The notes beneath the pieces are model-generated. The model did not search any database, was not told where the DNA came from, and worked only from the letters and a program-made list of their open reading frames with translations. A program made the position numbers and the translations under genes. From Turbatrix aceti (lineage: Eukaryota; Nematoda; Chromadorea; Rhabditida; Panagrolaimidae): a stretch of 64,000 bases of DNA. The DNA lies in contig OZ017766.1 of NCBI GenBank assembly GCA_963969345.1, forward strand, positions 2,232,001 to 2,296,000, written 5' to 3'. Of this stretch, positions 11,228-21,886 are shown piece by piece; position 1 is the first letter of the stretch, and each line of letters starts with the position of its first letter.

Positions 11228-14200
11228 ATGGTGACCACTCCGCCGACTGCCTCGACGGCCGTCGTTACCGAGAAGTCGCAGGACTGGCGGAAGCGGTCTC
11301 GGCCGATCAAGCCCGTTGCGCGTCACGGCAAAGGTGGGTCGGGAATTGGCCCATTGCACCTGAAAATGTGATTTTCAGGCGGCTATACGACAGCTCAGCG
11401 ACGAGCGCGGGCACTTCTCGACCAGGAAGTCGAGGCCGAGGAATGCAGCGTTGACGAATTTCTTGCGCAGCACGCGAATCTCGATACCGGCGACGTACAG
11501 GCCGTGGGAGCGTTTCTCAATCGGCTGGGTGGTCTTTTCACCAGAACCGGAGATTCCTGGAGCCGGGCGCTCGTCATTCAACTCATAAACAGGTCAGGGT
11601 GTTTTATATGCATGCACGGTTGTTGTCACTTCTGGCATTCTTTGAGCTACATGAGAAATGAACTGTCGATGTGCAGTTTGACGTCAGACGGTTTCAGATG
11701 CGTGCGGCTCTCTTACTTTGAAAACTCCAAAATCAAGGCCAAGTGCTTCCAGTTGATGAGACGGTTGCTGGCGAGGCTTCCTGGGGCGTTCGTGGCCACC
11801 GAGTACCTCTCGCTGGTTGTCGTCCACTCACTGGACACCTCCTCGGACCCCGATGAGCTGATGTACGCCTTCCGTCTGGGGGCCGATCTGCTGTTGCGTT
11901 TCACGAGGTCGCCGATCAGCGGCCTTCAGACGTTGGCAGGCTCCTTCTTCCCCCGCGACGTCATCGCGTGTCTCGTGTCCCAGGCGCTGAAGAAGTGCGA
12001 CTCAGAGGAGACTTTCTTCGAGTGGGTTCTTTTGCCTCCGGAGCTCATTCCAACTTTCGGGTTACAGCCTGCGTGTCGCCAGTCTAGGCATTGTGGCCGA
12101 GGTCGCAGTGGCCAACCCCTGCTTGATCGCAGAGAGCGTAGGCGTCGGCTGGATCGTGGGACTCGCGCACGGCCGTTCGGACAACCACGCGGCGTCCATC
12201 ATCGGACACGTGCTCATCTCGTGGCTCGACCTGCCGCAGACCCGGAGCGTCGCCCGTCTCGATTTGGTACTCGAGCAGATCTTTGGTCCTATCATTGACT
12301 TCGCCTTCTTCGACGGCCTCCTCGAGGCTCAGCGGGCGGAGTACGACGATGGCATGCTCTCGGCGCTCTCCGTCGTCTGCCTCATCGCCCTCCGATCCTG
12401 GGCCGGCGTCTTTTCCTGCGCCGCGTTCGACGTTTCGGGCGAGCCTTCGCCCAAATCTCCTTTTTATTTTATCACGCTGCTGGGGCACGCGACTGACTTC
12501 ACCCCGGGCGTGGCGTGCGTCTTCGAGTTCCTCGTCGGCGTTCTCTGCGAGTTTCTGGACACCTCCTACGCGTCTGTTCATTTTGCTTCGTGGACCGATG
12601 CTCTGGTCTTCTACACCCGTCAGAACTCGCCGGACACGTTCAAGTCGTCGCTGAAGGGCGATTTTGTTGTCGGCGAGGTCGAGTGTCTGCTGAACAACCG
12701 GAAGCTGACGTGCGGGCTGGTGGACTGTCTGGCTTCGTTCCGGGCGGTGGCGCTCCACATTCTCATGTCCTACGGCCTGCAGAGGACGCTTTCCGCTCTC
12801 ATCCTGTGCAAACCCGACCATCCAACGAGCTACAAAGCCACTCTGCTGCTGGCGGACGTCGTGAACGCGGTGGGTGTGCCGCGGGGCGACGACTGCAACT
12901 TTTGACGATCTGCTTTCAGTGCTCAGGGTTCCTCCCCCACGACCAGCGGCTCAAGTGGCTCATGCTGCCGGATCTCGTGCAGGCCACGATGGAGCACACG
13001 CTGCATCCCTACCGAAAGTGGGCGCCCGGCTCTGAAAAAGCGTTCCCCAACTCGCAGAACGCGTCTCTGCTCCTGAGCCGTCTTGATCAGCTCAGCGACG
13101 CCTGCTTCGGCCGGGCTTCTGTCGACCTGACGATGCACAACACTGAGCTTTTCGTGCTCGGCGGCCGGTCCATGTTCGGCGCGACTCGAGGCCGGGCCGG
13201 ATCGATGCCCGAAGCCGAGGCTGAATTCGATCACCTGGTGGCCGCCCACACGGAGCTTTTCTCGCGCGGTCCTTTTCGGAACGCGGACCTGGTCAAGCTG
13301 GAGGGCGTCGTCGTCTGCCTCGAGAACGACAACGGCCTCATCACCCGGCAGCACAAGCACAACGAGAAGCTGCACCTCTTCTTCGCCAAGGTCTTTCACA
13401 TGGTGCTGCCCGAGAACGAGGCTTTCGTCAAGGAGCCTCACCTGTTCACGCCCCACACCATCAAGTGCTTCTGCCGGGCCGTGGTGCTCGTGGCCACGCT
13501 CGTCGACGTCGAGCCACACTACGGAGAGCTCATCAACAATTTTCTCACGCAGTTCAAAGAGTGCCTGGCGCCGGTGAGTTCTTTCTCGCTCGCGCGGACT
13601 GTTCTGAACGACAAACTGCAGGACAACCTCAGAAGCGGGGTCTTTTCGCAGAAAAACATTCCAAACACGCCGGCGAGCTACTACTTTGCCATTCTGGCGG
13701 CGATCGGGTCCACTGCCACCGGGTTTCGTCTTGTCGAAAACTCGGGAATCTTCCAAATGTTAGTTTGCGCTTTATTGCAGCGATTAATTACGGAAGCGCT
13801 TTATCAGAGGGGTTTAGAAATCTGTAGTGGCATATCAGTGGCACAGTCCTGCTTTTCTGCAGAGGACGACAACAACGGTAAAAGTGGGGTTGCTCGCGAC
13901 AGAGAGCAAGGTAGGCGACTCACCTGCGAGGTGAGCCGCGCGGGGCAAGGGGGAAGAGTGCGGGTCACGTGGCATGAGTATCTAAGGCATCCTTCGTCGA
14001 TGATATGAGGTCCCCGTCGCCAGGGCGACACTCGTGATGGCGAATTGTAGGAGCGCGGAGGTGGAGCGTTTAAGGCCGCTGGGTGACGTAGAAGCAGCGC
14101 TGGATCTGCGAGAGCTTGACGAGACACCTGTATTTCTCAGCGAGCATGCCGTCGTTGGGGAGTCCCCCGGCGGGGTTGCAGTAGGGCTTGCAGTGCTCGT

Positions 14201-17200
14201 AGCCAGGCTCGAAGACGCCGTACGCCGCGCAGCACGGCGTCGCGTCTTCGTAGCCAGACGCGCAGAGCATCATGTCTGCGACTTTCGCGATGGGACACCT
14301 GCCTGTCAGCACCGCGATCTGGATCGTCGCGAGCGTCTGATCGTAGGAGCAGAGCTGGGCACAGCCCTCGCCGAGACTCAGACAGCAGCTGCGGAAGCGT
14401 TCGTTCGCGACCTCCTTTGCCACGCACGGTTCCCAGTTGGGTTGTCTGGGGCACTGCTCGCGAGGGGCGACCGCGAGGGACTGCGAGACGGGTGGGTAGA
14501 CAGGTCCTGCCGGGGGCGGGGGTGGGGGCAACGGTTGCTGGGGCTGCGGGTGGGGTGCCTGGCCGGCTCCTTGTGCGGCGCCCGTGTTGTAAATCTGCTT
14601 AGGCTTCGTTGCCGTCGCCGGGGCTGGTGCCGCTGGTGCAGGGGGCAGGGCATGGACGTGCGGCACGGGAGGCGGCTGGGGCACGGCCGGGTTGGGTACG
14701 CGAGGATACACAACGGCGCCGTTGGGCTGACCTCCGTTCGCGTAGTTCGCGCCGACGTTGTTGTAAGAACCCGGAGCCGCAGGCTGGGGCTGTTGCGGTG
14801 CCGGGGTTGGCTGAGGAGCAGGAGCTGCCGGTGGAGCCGGGGTGGCGCCGAATTGAGGCGGGGGAGGCAGCGTGAAGGGCGCAAAAGTGACCGGAGCAGC
14901 CGTGGGGAAGGTGAAGGGGTTGAACGGAGCCGGAGTCGCGCTCTGAGGACCTCCGAAGGGCTGGAAGCCCGGCAGGTAGCCCGGGGCGGGGGTCTGGAAT
15001 TGGAAGGGTTGCTGCGGCTGGGGTTGACCGAAGAAGGGCTGGGGCTGCTGGGGTGGCGCGAAGATGTTGAACGGCTGCTGCGGCTGGGGCTGGAAGGGGT
15101 AGAATGGTTGCTGCGGCTGCTGGAAGCCTTGGAACGCAGTTTGTTGCTGGAAAGGTTGTTGACCGAACTGCGGGGGTCCCTGGGGCTGTTGGAATTGCTG
15201 AGGGAGCTGAGGCTGGGGTTGAGGCTGAGGCTGTGGCTGGGGCTGGGGCTGGGGCTGGGGCTGGGGCTGGGGCTGGGGCTGACGCTGGGGCGGGGGCTGC
15301 AGCTGCTCAGGAGCGTACGCCTTGGGCGGGAGCTGAGCGGTCGGTGCCTTGTATGCGATGGCCTGGGGGTACGGCGCTTGCCTGGCCGCAAGTGCCACTG
15401 CTTGTTTGACGGGAGTCTGGTTAGCCTGCAATGCGAGTCATAATTGGCGATGCGAATGGCTCAAAATCGAAAACTTACGGGGGCCTGCGGGGTGCACGTC
15501 TTACAGCTCTCTGGACATAATCTGGAAATGAGCGACGAAGCGCAGTGCCAGCACTTGGCCCGCGAACAGCTCGGCAGGTCACCGGCCACGGCGCCGACGG
15601 TCAGGACGGCCAAAAAAGTGAGCGCGAGCAGCGGTCGTCGAAGTGACCCCATCCCTGAAACAGATGAACTTTTATGACTGGAATTGAGTTCACGGATGAA
15701 GATGCGAAAAAACTGCTCGTTTTAATTTCGATCTGACGAACGCGCAAAATTGAATCCGAGATAACTGTCACGGAGAAGGGAATCAACGACTGCGTAGGTA
15801 GTCAGTCTAACGCGGTCAGAGTTTTCGTCCCTGCACCGCGAGATGAAGCGGATGGATCTGTTTTAAACGAAAACGCGCACCCGCTAAGCATCCTGACCCT
15901 AAAAACCCGTAGATGTTGTTTGCGCAATGCCGACGGGGGCTGCGGGCGATAATCGAAATCCCTGACGACGACCGCCGTCATGTGACATCTCCATACCCTT
16001 CAAAAAGCCATCGCGGAGTTTCATAATCGAATTGCAACGAAACCGAGTGGATAGGATTTGAGAGGGTTGTGAGGGGATTTTCATAATCTGCGTGCACCTA
16101 CGCGCTGCGTGCACAAGAAGTTCTTAACGGAGCCCGGAAAGGAGATGGGCGAAAGGCACGCGTCGCTGAACAGGCAAGTCCGCCGGCGGAGGCGACTACT
16201 GGTTTCCCTCCAGGAAAACGGGTACTCATTAACCGAGGGAAGTGCCGTGGCGGCGTCTGAAGGCCAGCAGCGAAACAGGCTCTGAGAGGGGCCGCGCAGT
16301 GACCAGCCCAACCGAGTGGTTGGCCCTGCGCATCTCCTGGCACAAGCACCCACTCGGTTGCGTCGTCCAGCGCCCCATTCCTCCGTCGCAGGGGATCGGA
16401 TCGACGCGCCGTGTTCGTGAACGACGCTGCCGCCAAATACTAAATGGAAAAGAGAAGGAAAAGTTTTATGGGTCACCACGTAGAAGCAGATACGAGAACA
16501 CTAAACCGGATTGCGGGGGTATTGTTATGGAAGGCGGGATGACACACGGATAGGCGCCGTTGCTTTTTTGACGGTCCTTGTTTTTGCGGCGTCATCGCCC
16601 GCATCTGTGGGAACAGACGTAACCTTTGTCGTCGAAGCAGTTGACTGATTCGAGGTCACTCCTGGTCTTGATCTTCTCGTTTTATCCTGGAATGAGGGAG
16701 AGGTGTTCATCTTTTTTTTTGACTGCGATTTGTTTTGCCTTCGTGGTCGCAAAACAAATCCCACATTTTGGTGATTTATGGTTCGAATGCAGAAAATGCG
16801 GATAAATGCACAAAACTCTCGATTTCTCTGGTTGCGGATAGCCTGAGGCATCGGTGGCCGGTTTGCGTCGCCCCTGAGAAACTCTCAGACTGTTGACACC
16901 CGGTTTGTTTTCCGAGCGCCGTAGCGCGGTGAGAGGGGAGATATCTGCCGCAAGACAAGTCATCCGTGGTCCAGTGCGGCGCGCTACAGCTGAGTTTTCC
17001 TTTCGCGGACGCCGGTTATTCTGGGTGGAATTACGGAAATCTGGATGACGTTTTAGGCGGAATTGAGAGATTCGTAGGGTATTGGGAAGCTCGCCGAGAG
17101 AGAATGTTTTCAAACTTTTTGCAACCGCGCGACAAAAATAAAAGACAAAAAAAGTATTTTGCCACCGAAAACTATGAATGACGCAAAACAAGTGCAAGAA

Positions 17201-19456
17201 ACGATAAAGTTACAGCTACCTCGACTTGCTAACGGGTACGACGTCGATGGAGTACGTCAAGCTGATCGTCACGAGTCTCAACTACGGCCAGCCTGGTCTG
17301 CCGCGGATCGTGCTGCAGACAGCGCTGACGGCGACCTACGACGACTGCCGCAAGTGGACGACCCGCTTTCTGGAGGTTCTGCTCGTCACCAACGAAATCA
17401 GAGAGGACGACGAGTTTGTCATCTCGCTGTGGATCGACCAGCTCGCCGACAGGAACAGCAAGGTCGTGCGTCACGCCGTCCGTCTCCTGCACACCTGGCT
17501 GCCGGTATGGGCGCGGAAATGGATTTTTGCGACTCGATCGAACAACTTTTCAGAGGTACCCATCAGCTATGCGGCGGCTTTACGGCACCGAGCTGCGGCC
17601 ACTCGGCCCCGCAGGCGTCTTCCTGCGTAGCCACGTCTTTGGCGACGAGGCGATCATGAAGGAGATTCCTCTCGCCGAAGTCAAGTGTCTCATCGAGCTC
17701 TGGATGGAGAAGTACGCTCAGGTGTACGTCGACACCATCGAGGAGAACGTGCGGACCGCGCTGCTCAACGTCAAGAAATCCATGTCTGGGAGATTTGCTC
17801 GGCCGTCGGCCATAAAGTGAGTCGGGTGCGAAACTGCGATCTGTCGTATCTCGTTTCCTTCAGGTTCGACCGCTTCGGCGTCCGTCTGCGTGTTCATCTG
17901 TTCGGCATGCTGGCCAAGCATGCCGCGGGTCAAAGAGCGCTGGCTGAAAGCCAGGTCCTTCCTCGCCTTGTCCAGCGACTTCAGGACGCCAATTTCGGGA
18001 CCGAAGACGGCGTCCAGAAGGTCAAGGGCGCTCTTTTGTCTCTGGCGCAGATCGCAGCTTGCCTCGCCCCAGGTCTGTGGACTTTAGACGATTTTGTGTG
18101 TTACAGGGTGTTTGCAGAGGATTTCCCGAGTCAGATGCCGCGGACCGTCATCGGGCTCATCGTGTCGAAAGCGGAGTCGTGCCCTGTGCTGAGCGTGAAG
18201 GGAGTAGCCATCTGGGCGCTCCACGTGGTGTCCAGCAGCGCTGAGGGGGCCAAGGTGCTGGCGAGTTTCGGGTGGGAGAGCAACATGCACCCGATGGAAG
18301 TCGTGTCCTTCGACCATCGCGGGTCTTCTAAGATCGCTCGGGTTTGTTTTTCCGTGCGCTGCAAAAAACATGGAAGTCATTTTGTTCAGAGCCAATCATT
18401 CTGCCACTGCAAAGAAGAGGATCGCATCTCGCCTTTCCCGACTCGAAGGATGACGGCGTCGTCGCTGGCATCTCCTGCTGTGCCCAAGGCCAGGACCGAT
18501 CTCGACTCTTTCCCGCAAAGACGCCAGACACCGAGGCGGATTACGGTCAACGCGAATCCCAAGCAGGAGCTGGGATTTGTGCTGCTCTCCGAACACGACA
18601 GCAGCGAGCGGGATTCGCCGTCCTCGACTTTTTCTCGCGGAGGCCCGATTTCGATCCACGTTGGCGCCGATGACGACGTCTGTTGTCCCGAGAAGCTGAC
18701 CCAGATGATCCAGCAGCTCTCCAAGGTGAGCCGGGACTACGCAGTCCATCCGCCACGATCTCATTGCTTTGCAGGCGACGTTGAGCGAGAACAAAGCCCA
18801 CTACGACCTCAGCACGTTCTCGGTGTCCAACTCTTACAACTCGTCGGTCAAGTACACGTACCTGTCGCGCAAGGAGACCGAGGACATCATGAAGCACCGT
18901 GTGCTGCTCTTTGACTCGGAGTCGGTCGATTTCGTCCTTTCCATGCGCTCCACCTCGACGCGGCCCATTCTCTCGTATCCGCCTGTCTGTCTGCCCCAGA
19001 GCGTTGGCATTTACGTTTCCGTGAGTCCCCAGTGCCGGGCGAGTGTTCCTTTGACCTTTCTGCTTGCAGAGTGTGTTCTTCGCTGCCAATATGCGTTCCG
19101 TGCTGGCGATCCGTCCGCTGCTGCTGGCTGACTACTCTCTCTGGTGCCCTGTCTGTCAGGAGCAGCGGCGCAAGAACTGCTACGTCGCCGGCAGTCACCG
19201 CAGAGTCGTTGGGCCGCTCACCCGGGTCATGACCTACGTCGACATGTACCTCATCCGCGGCACCCCCAAAATCCAGATAGACGTCGACACTGCCGACTTC
19301 CAGACGGGCTGCGAGTGCCCCTGCGCGTACATAGAGGTCGTGGCGAAGCTCGCTTCGGACATGTACAAGGCCAGCTACCGAACAAAAATCCAGCAGCTCT
19401 TTGAACCTGCGCTCAAAAAACTTTCCGAAGCTTTGCTCACGGGTTCATTTCCATAG
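11228..19456 (+). CDS. RICTOR: Rictor, core subunit of mTORC2
   Basis: Twelve exons (11228-11333, 11379-11592, 11677-12021, 12068-12869, 12920-13573, 13622-13758, 17216-17504, 17554-17816, 17864-18341, 18390-18725, 18775-19020, 19070-19456) give 1418 residues with every junction in phase. N-terminal Rictor blocks include SYFENSKIKAKCFQLMRRLL, LRVASLGIVAEVAVANP and the hallmark ALRSWAGV. After the long sixth intron come SLNYGQPGLPRIVLQTALTA, the KYVD-like QVYVDTIEENVRTAL, VHLFGMLAKHAAG and VLSVKGVAIWALHVVSS, matching the Rictor middle and V regions in order. The C-terminal third is Ser-rich and ends in a Cys-containing domain. Known role: Rictor scaffolds TOR complex 2, which phosphorylates AKT and SGK kinases. 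Introns 13574-13621 and 18342-18389 are 48 nt and stop-free, so their removal is likely rather than certain. Confidence 0.93.
14070..15652 (-). CDS. Secreted Gln/Pro-rich protein with C-terminal DB module, nested in Rictor intron
   Basis: Exons 15652-15479 and 15425-14070 give 509 residues. Residues 1-24 are a clear signal peptide (MGSLRRPLLALTFLAVLTVG, then AVAG). A short Cys-rich segment follows (CSRAKCWHC, CPESCKTC), then about 300 residues of Gln/Pro/Phe/Ala repeats, including a long run of alternating Gln and Pro. The last ~120 residues are a DB module: CPRQPNWEPC, SCCLSLGEGCAQLCSYD, GRCPIAKVADMMLCASG, TPCCAAYGVFEPGYEHCKPYC. DB modules are nematode extracellular domains of unknown function. 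The Q/P-rich middle suggests a matrix or cuticle-associated protein, which is inference. The gene lies wholly inside one Rictor intron, antisense. Confidence 0.85.
15210..15292. repeat. GGGGCT hexanucleotide repeat encoding the Gln-Pro run
   Basis: About seven to eight near-perfect GGGGCT units on the plus strand, flanked by degenerate copies. On the coding (minus) strand they read as alternating Gln and Pro codons. The G-runs could form a G-quadruplex in DNA or in Rictor pre-mRNA, since the plus strand is Rictor's sense strand. Confidence 0.8.
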
Positions 19457-19632
19457 TTGCGGCGAGTTAATGAATTCTCCTTCTCTTTTGTGAATAATGC
19501 CTGCGAAGGACGGGCGCTACCTGCGTGAGGGTAAATAGTTGTGTTTGCAGACGCCCGGATGCGAGGGTTCAGGGCATCTGCATAAAAGGGACGGGCTCGG
19601 AGGGGCCGGGAGTCGTTTGCATCGGAGCGGAA

Positions 19633-20175
19633 ATGAAATTCGTGGTTGTGGCTCTCGTCTGCGCCCTCGTCGCCGTCGCTGTTGTTCTCGTCGAAGCGCA
19701 GTACTGCTGTGATGGCCGCGCGCCTACTGGACGTAAGTGTTGTTGTTTTGCGCTCTTTTCAGGTGCTGCCAGGCGTGCAAGGAACACGCATGTCTGGTGT
19801 CTGCAACACTGCAAACAACGTTGCAAGCACCTGTTTGCAAGTGTTTGTTGCCGTGAACCTACACGCGATGCGCTACAGTAACCGCAAAATAATTGGCCCC
19901 TGGTTGTCTGAGTGGAACGCCACCTGTCCCCAGCGACAACTAAAAACCAACTTTTAGCATGCGTCAACGATCTGTGCCCCAGCGCTTATATGTGCACCAA
20001 CGGCATGTGCTGTGAGTCATCTGGCGCCTTGTTTTTCAATCACGCTGTCTTTTTTATTTTAGGTACGTGCCGGGACACGTGCTACAACTGCTACCTGTAC
20101 ACGGCCAAGTGCAACATCTCGGCGTACGCCTCGTGCATGTCGTGCTGCCAGTACACGTGTGGCGTGTGCCACTGA
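19633..20175 (+). CDS. Small secreted cysteine-rich protein (CC-type module), 88 residues
   Basis: Exons 19633-19732, 19958-20011 and 20063-20175 are in phase. The N-terminus is a signal peptide (MKFVVVALVCALVAVAVVLV, then EAQ). The mature ~65 residues contain 16 cysteines: YCC near the N-terminus, then CVNDLCPSAYMCTNGMCC, which resembles the nematode CC-domain pattern (C-x3-C-P-x-x-Y-x-C-x3-G-x-C-C), then a denser tail with CRDTCYNCYLY, CMSCCQYTCGVC and a terminal His. It is likely an extracellular or secretory-granule protein stabilised by disulfides. No specific function is recognised. The start lies 176 nt after the Rictor stop; the stop is 37 nt from the convergent DUF5648 gene's stop. 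Confidence 0.72.
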
Positions 20176-20212
20176 GCCCGGAGCTGGGGATGGTAGATAA
20201 ACGCAACGCAAG

Positions 20213-21368
20213 CTACGGTCTGCACGAGGCGCGGTGGGGCCAGACGTAGCACGTGACGCCTTCGAAGAGGTAGCCCTGCACGAAGCCGTCGACGAACGTC
20301 GTGTTCGTGCCGTACATGTGGTCTGCAAGGGAGGGGCTGGCTAATCGAGGCAATCTTGCAAGCATGGTGACCTACCGACTGCCGTTGGGCTGTAGAACCT
20401 GTTGAGAGGGAGTTCTGCTCCGCACTTGGGGGTCGGCATGCAGTAGCCGATGATGGTGCGGTTGCGGTAGTTGCGGAGCACGTCGACGATGAAGTCGCTC
20501 TCCGGCTTGCTGGTCGTGAGGAACGTGTCTGCTGCAAGGAAACGCGGTTTCAGCTCTGCGTTGTGCTAGAAAACTTGCCTGTAGTCACTGCGTACTGGCG
20601 ATAGAGCGGCACCGCCGTCGGACAGTAATCCAGGACTTTGGCCTGTCCGATGTGGGCCAGAACTCTCGGATCGGAATAGACCTGGTCATATTGCGGCAGT
20701 TCTGACTGCGTCACTGAGTAAAAGTGATCCCGCTGCGCGCCATCGCCGCCGGTGATCTGTCGGGTGTACAACGGCAGCAGTGCGCCCGGGCAGAGGTCGC
20801 CGCTCAGTGGCGTTATATTCCTGGAATTGGGTTTTGCCGGCCTTGGTCTGGCAGGTGCTGGCATGCCGGGCCCCGGACCGGGCAGCTTGAACTTATTGAG
20901 CGCCTTGAACCTGCTCATGGGACACGTCAGCCGGTTCTTCACGCGCACCGGGTACGCAGGACCGCAGTTGTAGTACGCGTTGATGGCGTCGATGTCGCAG
21001 TCGGAGAAGAGCGGCGTCGTCGAGCCCGGAAAAGCGCATGTCGCTCCCGCGTTCACCGTCGTGGCCCCCGACAAGTGCTTGAACACGTCGAAGCACGGCA
21101 GATGCGGCGCCTCCGTGAAAAATAGATAGTGGGGCTCGCCTTTGCGCTGCGTGAATCGGAGACACGTCGTGCGCTCGAGGCGGCCTTTGACGTCCACAAA
21201 GGCGTATCGAAGGGCCGTAACTCTTCTCAGCTTTTTGTCCAGCACGTACGGCACCCTGTCTGAAATCTGTGGAATGCAGAGCCAGACGGGCGGCAATTAA
21301 AGCAACTTACACGGGACAGCGAAGCAGTGCAGGAAGATGTAAAGGACAAAAATTATCACAGCCTTCAT
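20213..21368 (-). CDS. Secreted protein with DUF5648-like repeats
   Basis: Exons 21368-21311, 21259-20579, 20531-20376 and 20322-20213 give 334 residues. The signal peptide is MKAVIIFVLYIFLHCFAVP. The C-terminal half has three diverged copies of the LPLYR...DHFYTT motif: LLPLYTRQITGG..RDHFYSV, AVPLYRQYAVTTADTFLTTS and ELPLNRFYSPTAVDHMYGTN, each with aromatic- and Gly-rich spacing and a Cys near the end. This repeat is known from secreted bacterial and metazoan proteins and may bind carbohydrate; no enzymatic role is established. The second intron needs a GC donor (ACAG|GCAAGT): GT alternatives break the frame, while GC-AG splicing restores the DTFLTTS repeat. Confidence 0.78.
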
Positions 21369-21886
21369 AACAAGACGAACTTGACAAATCTGAGTCTGCC
21401 TGGAAGCGAGACGCAAACAGGGAAACAAGTTCGATCCGGATCCCCCGCCAGGTACCCCGAAGGTGCACTTCTTGCATTGATGTGAGAACAATGGCGAAGA
21501 AGGTCTGGTCACCGCCCGGACCAAACATTGTGCAAACAACTCGGAGTCGAGTTTGTTGTGGTCAGCAGGATATTTTTGTTCTGTGCAGCAAAATAACACC
21601 TGTTTTTGTCTTTTTTTTTCAAAACCTGAAAAAACGAAGAAAGCGCGACGTGGACCATTGAGTCCTTTTCGAGGCCCGATGGGGCGGCCTGCTTACGTCC
21701 TGTGCATCGTTGGAGTCGAGGAGACTTGTTCACATCCCTGGGAGCAGGGGCAGGTTGTTTACCGACCACGCGCAACGCTGTCTGGTCCCGAGGGTGCGCG
21801 GACACCATGGCAACTTCAGCCAACCTGCCGTGCCCTCCAGGTCCTGTCGCGGCCATTAAGCGCAGTAATACTTATCAGAAAAGCGG
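21369..21886. other. Divergent spacer between the DUF5648 gene and the seven-helix gene
   Basis: 518 nt between divergent start codons. No exon or recognisable element seen. Confidence 0.5.

Larger units (their letters stand above)
13759..17215 (+). other. Giant Rictor intron 6 (3457 nt) hosting a nested antisense gene
   Basis: The donor is GTTAGT after codon fragment AT; the acceptor is AAAGTTACAG. Joining them restores ATC and a continuous Rictor sequence (ENSGIFQ, Ile, then YLDLLTG). The gene's other introns are only 44-84 nt. The first ~310 nt and the last ~1560 nt show no coding exon; a complete DB-module gene occupies the middle on the minus strand. Confidence 0.85.

Noticed and set aside
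14034..15443. Plus-strand open frame of 469 codons rich in Gly, Leu and Arg
   Set aside because: It is the reverse shadow of the Gln/Pro-rich exon of the DB-module gene. Its Leu-Gly repeats come from the GGGGCT array and it has no domain or splice context.
18073..18106. Apparent 34-nt intron in Rictor (GTCTGTGG...TTACAG)
   Set aside because: Removing it breaks the frame, it is too short, and read-through length agrees with Rictor of other animals.
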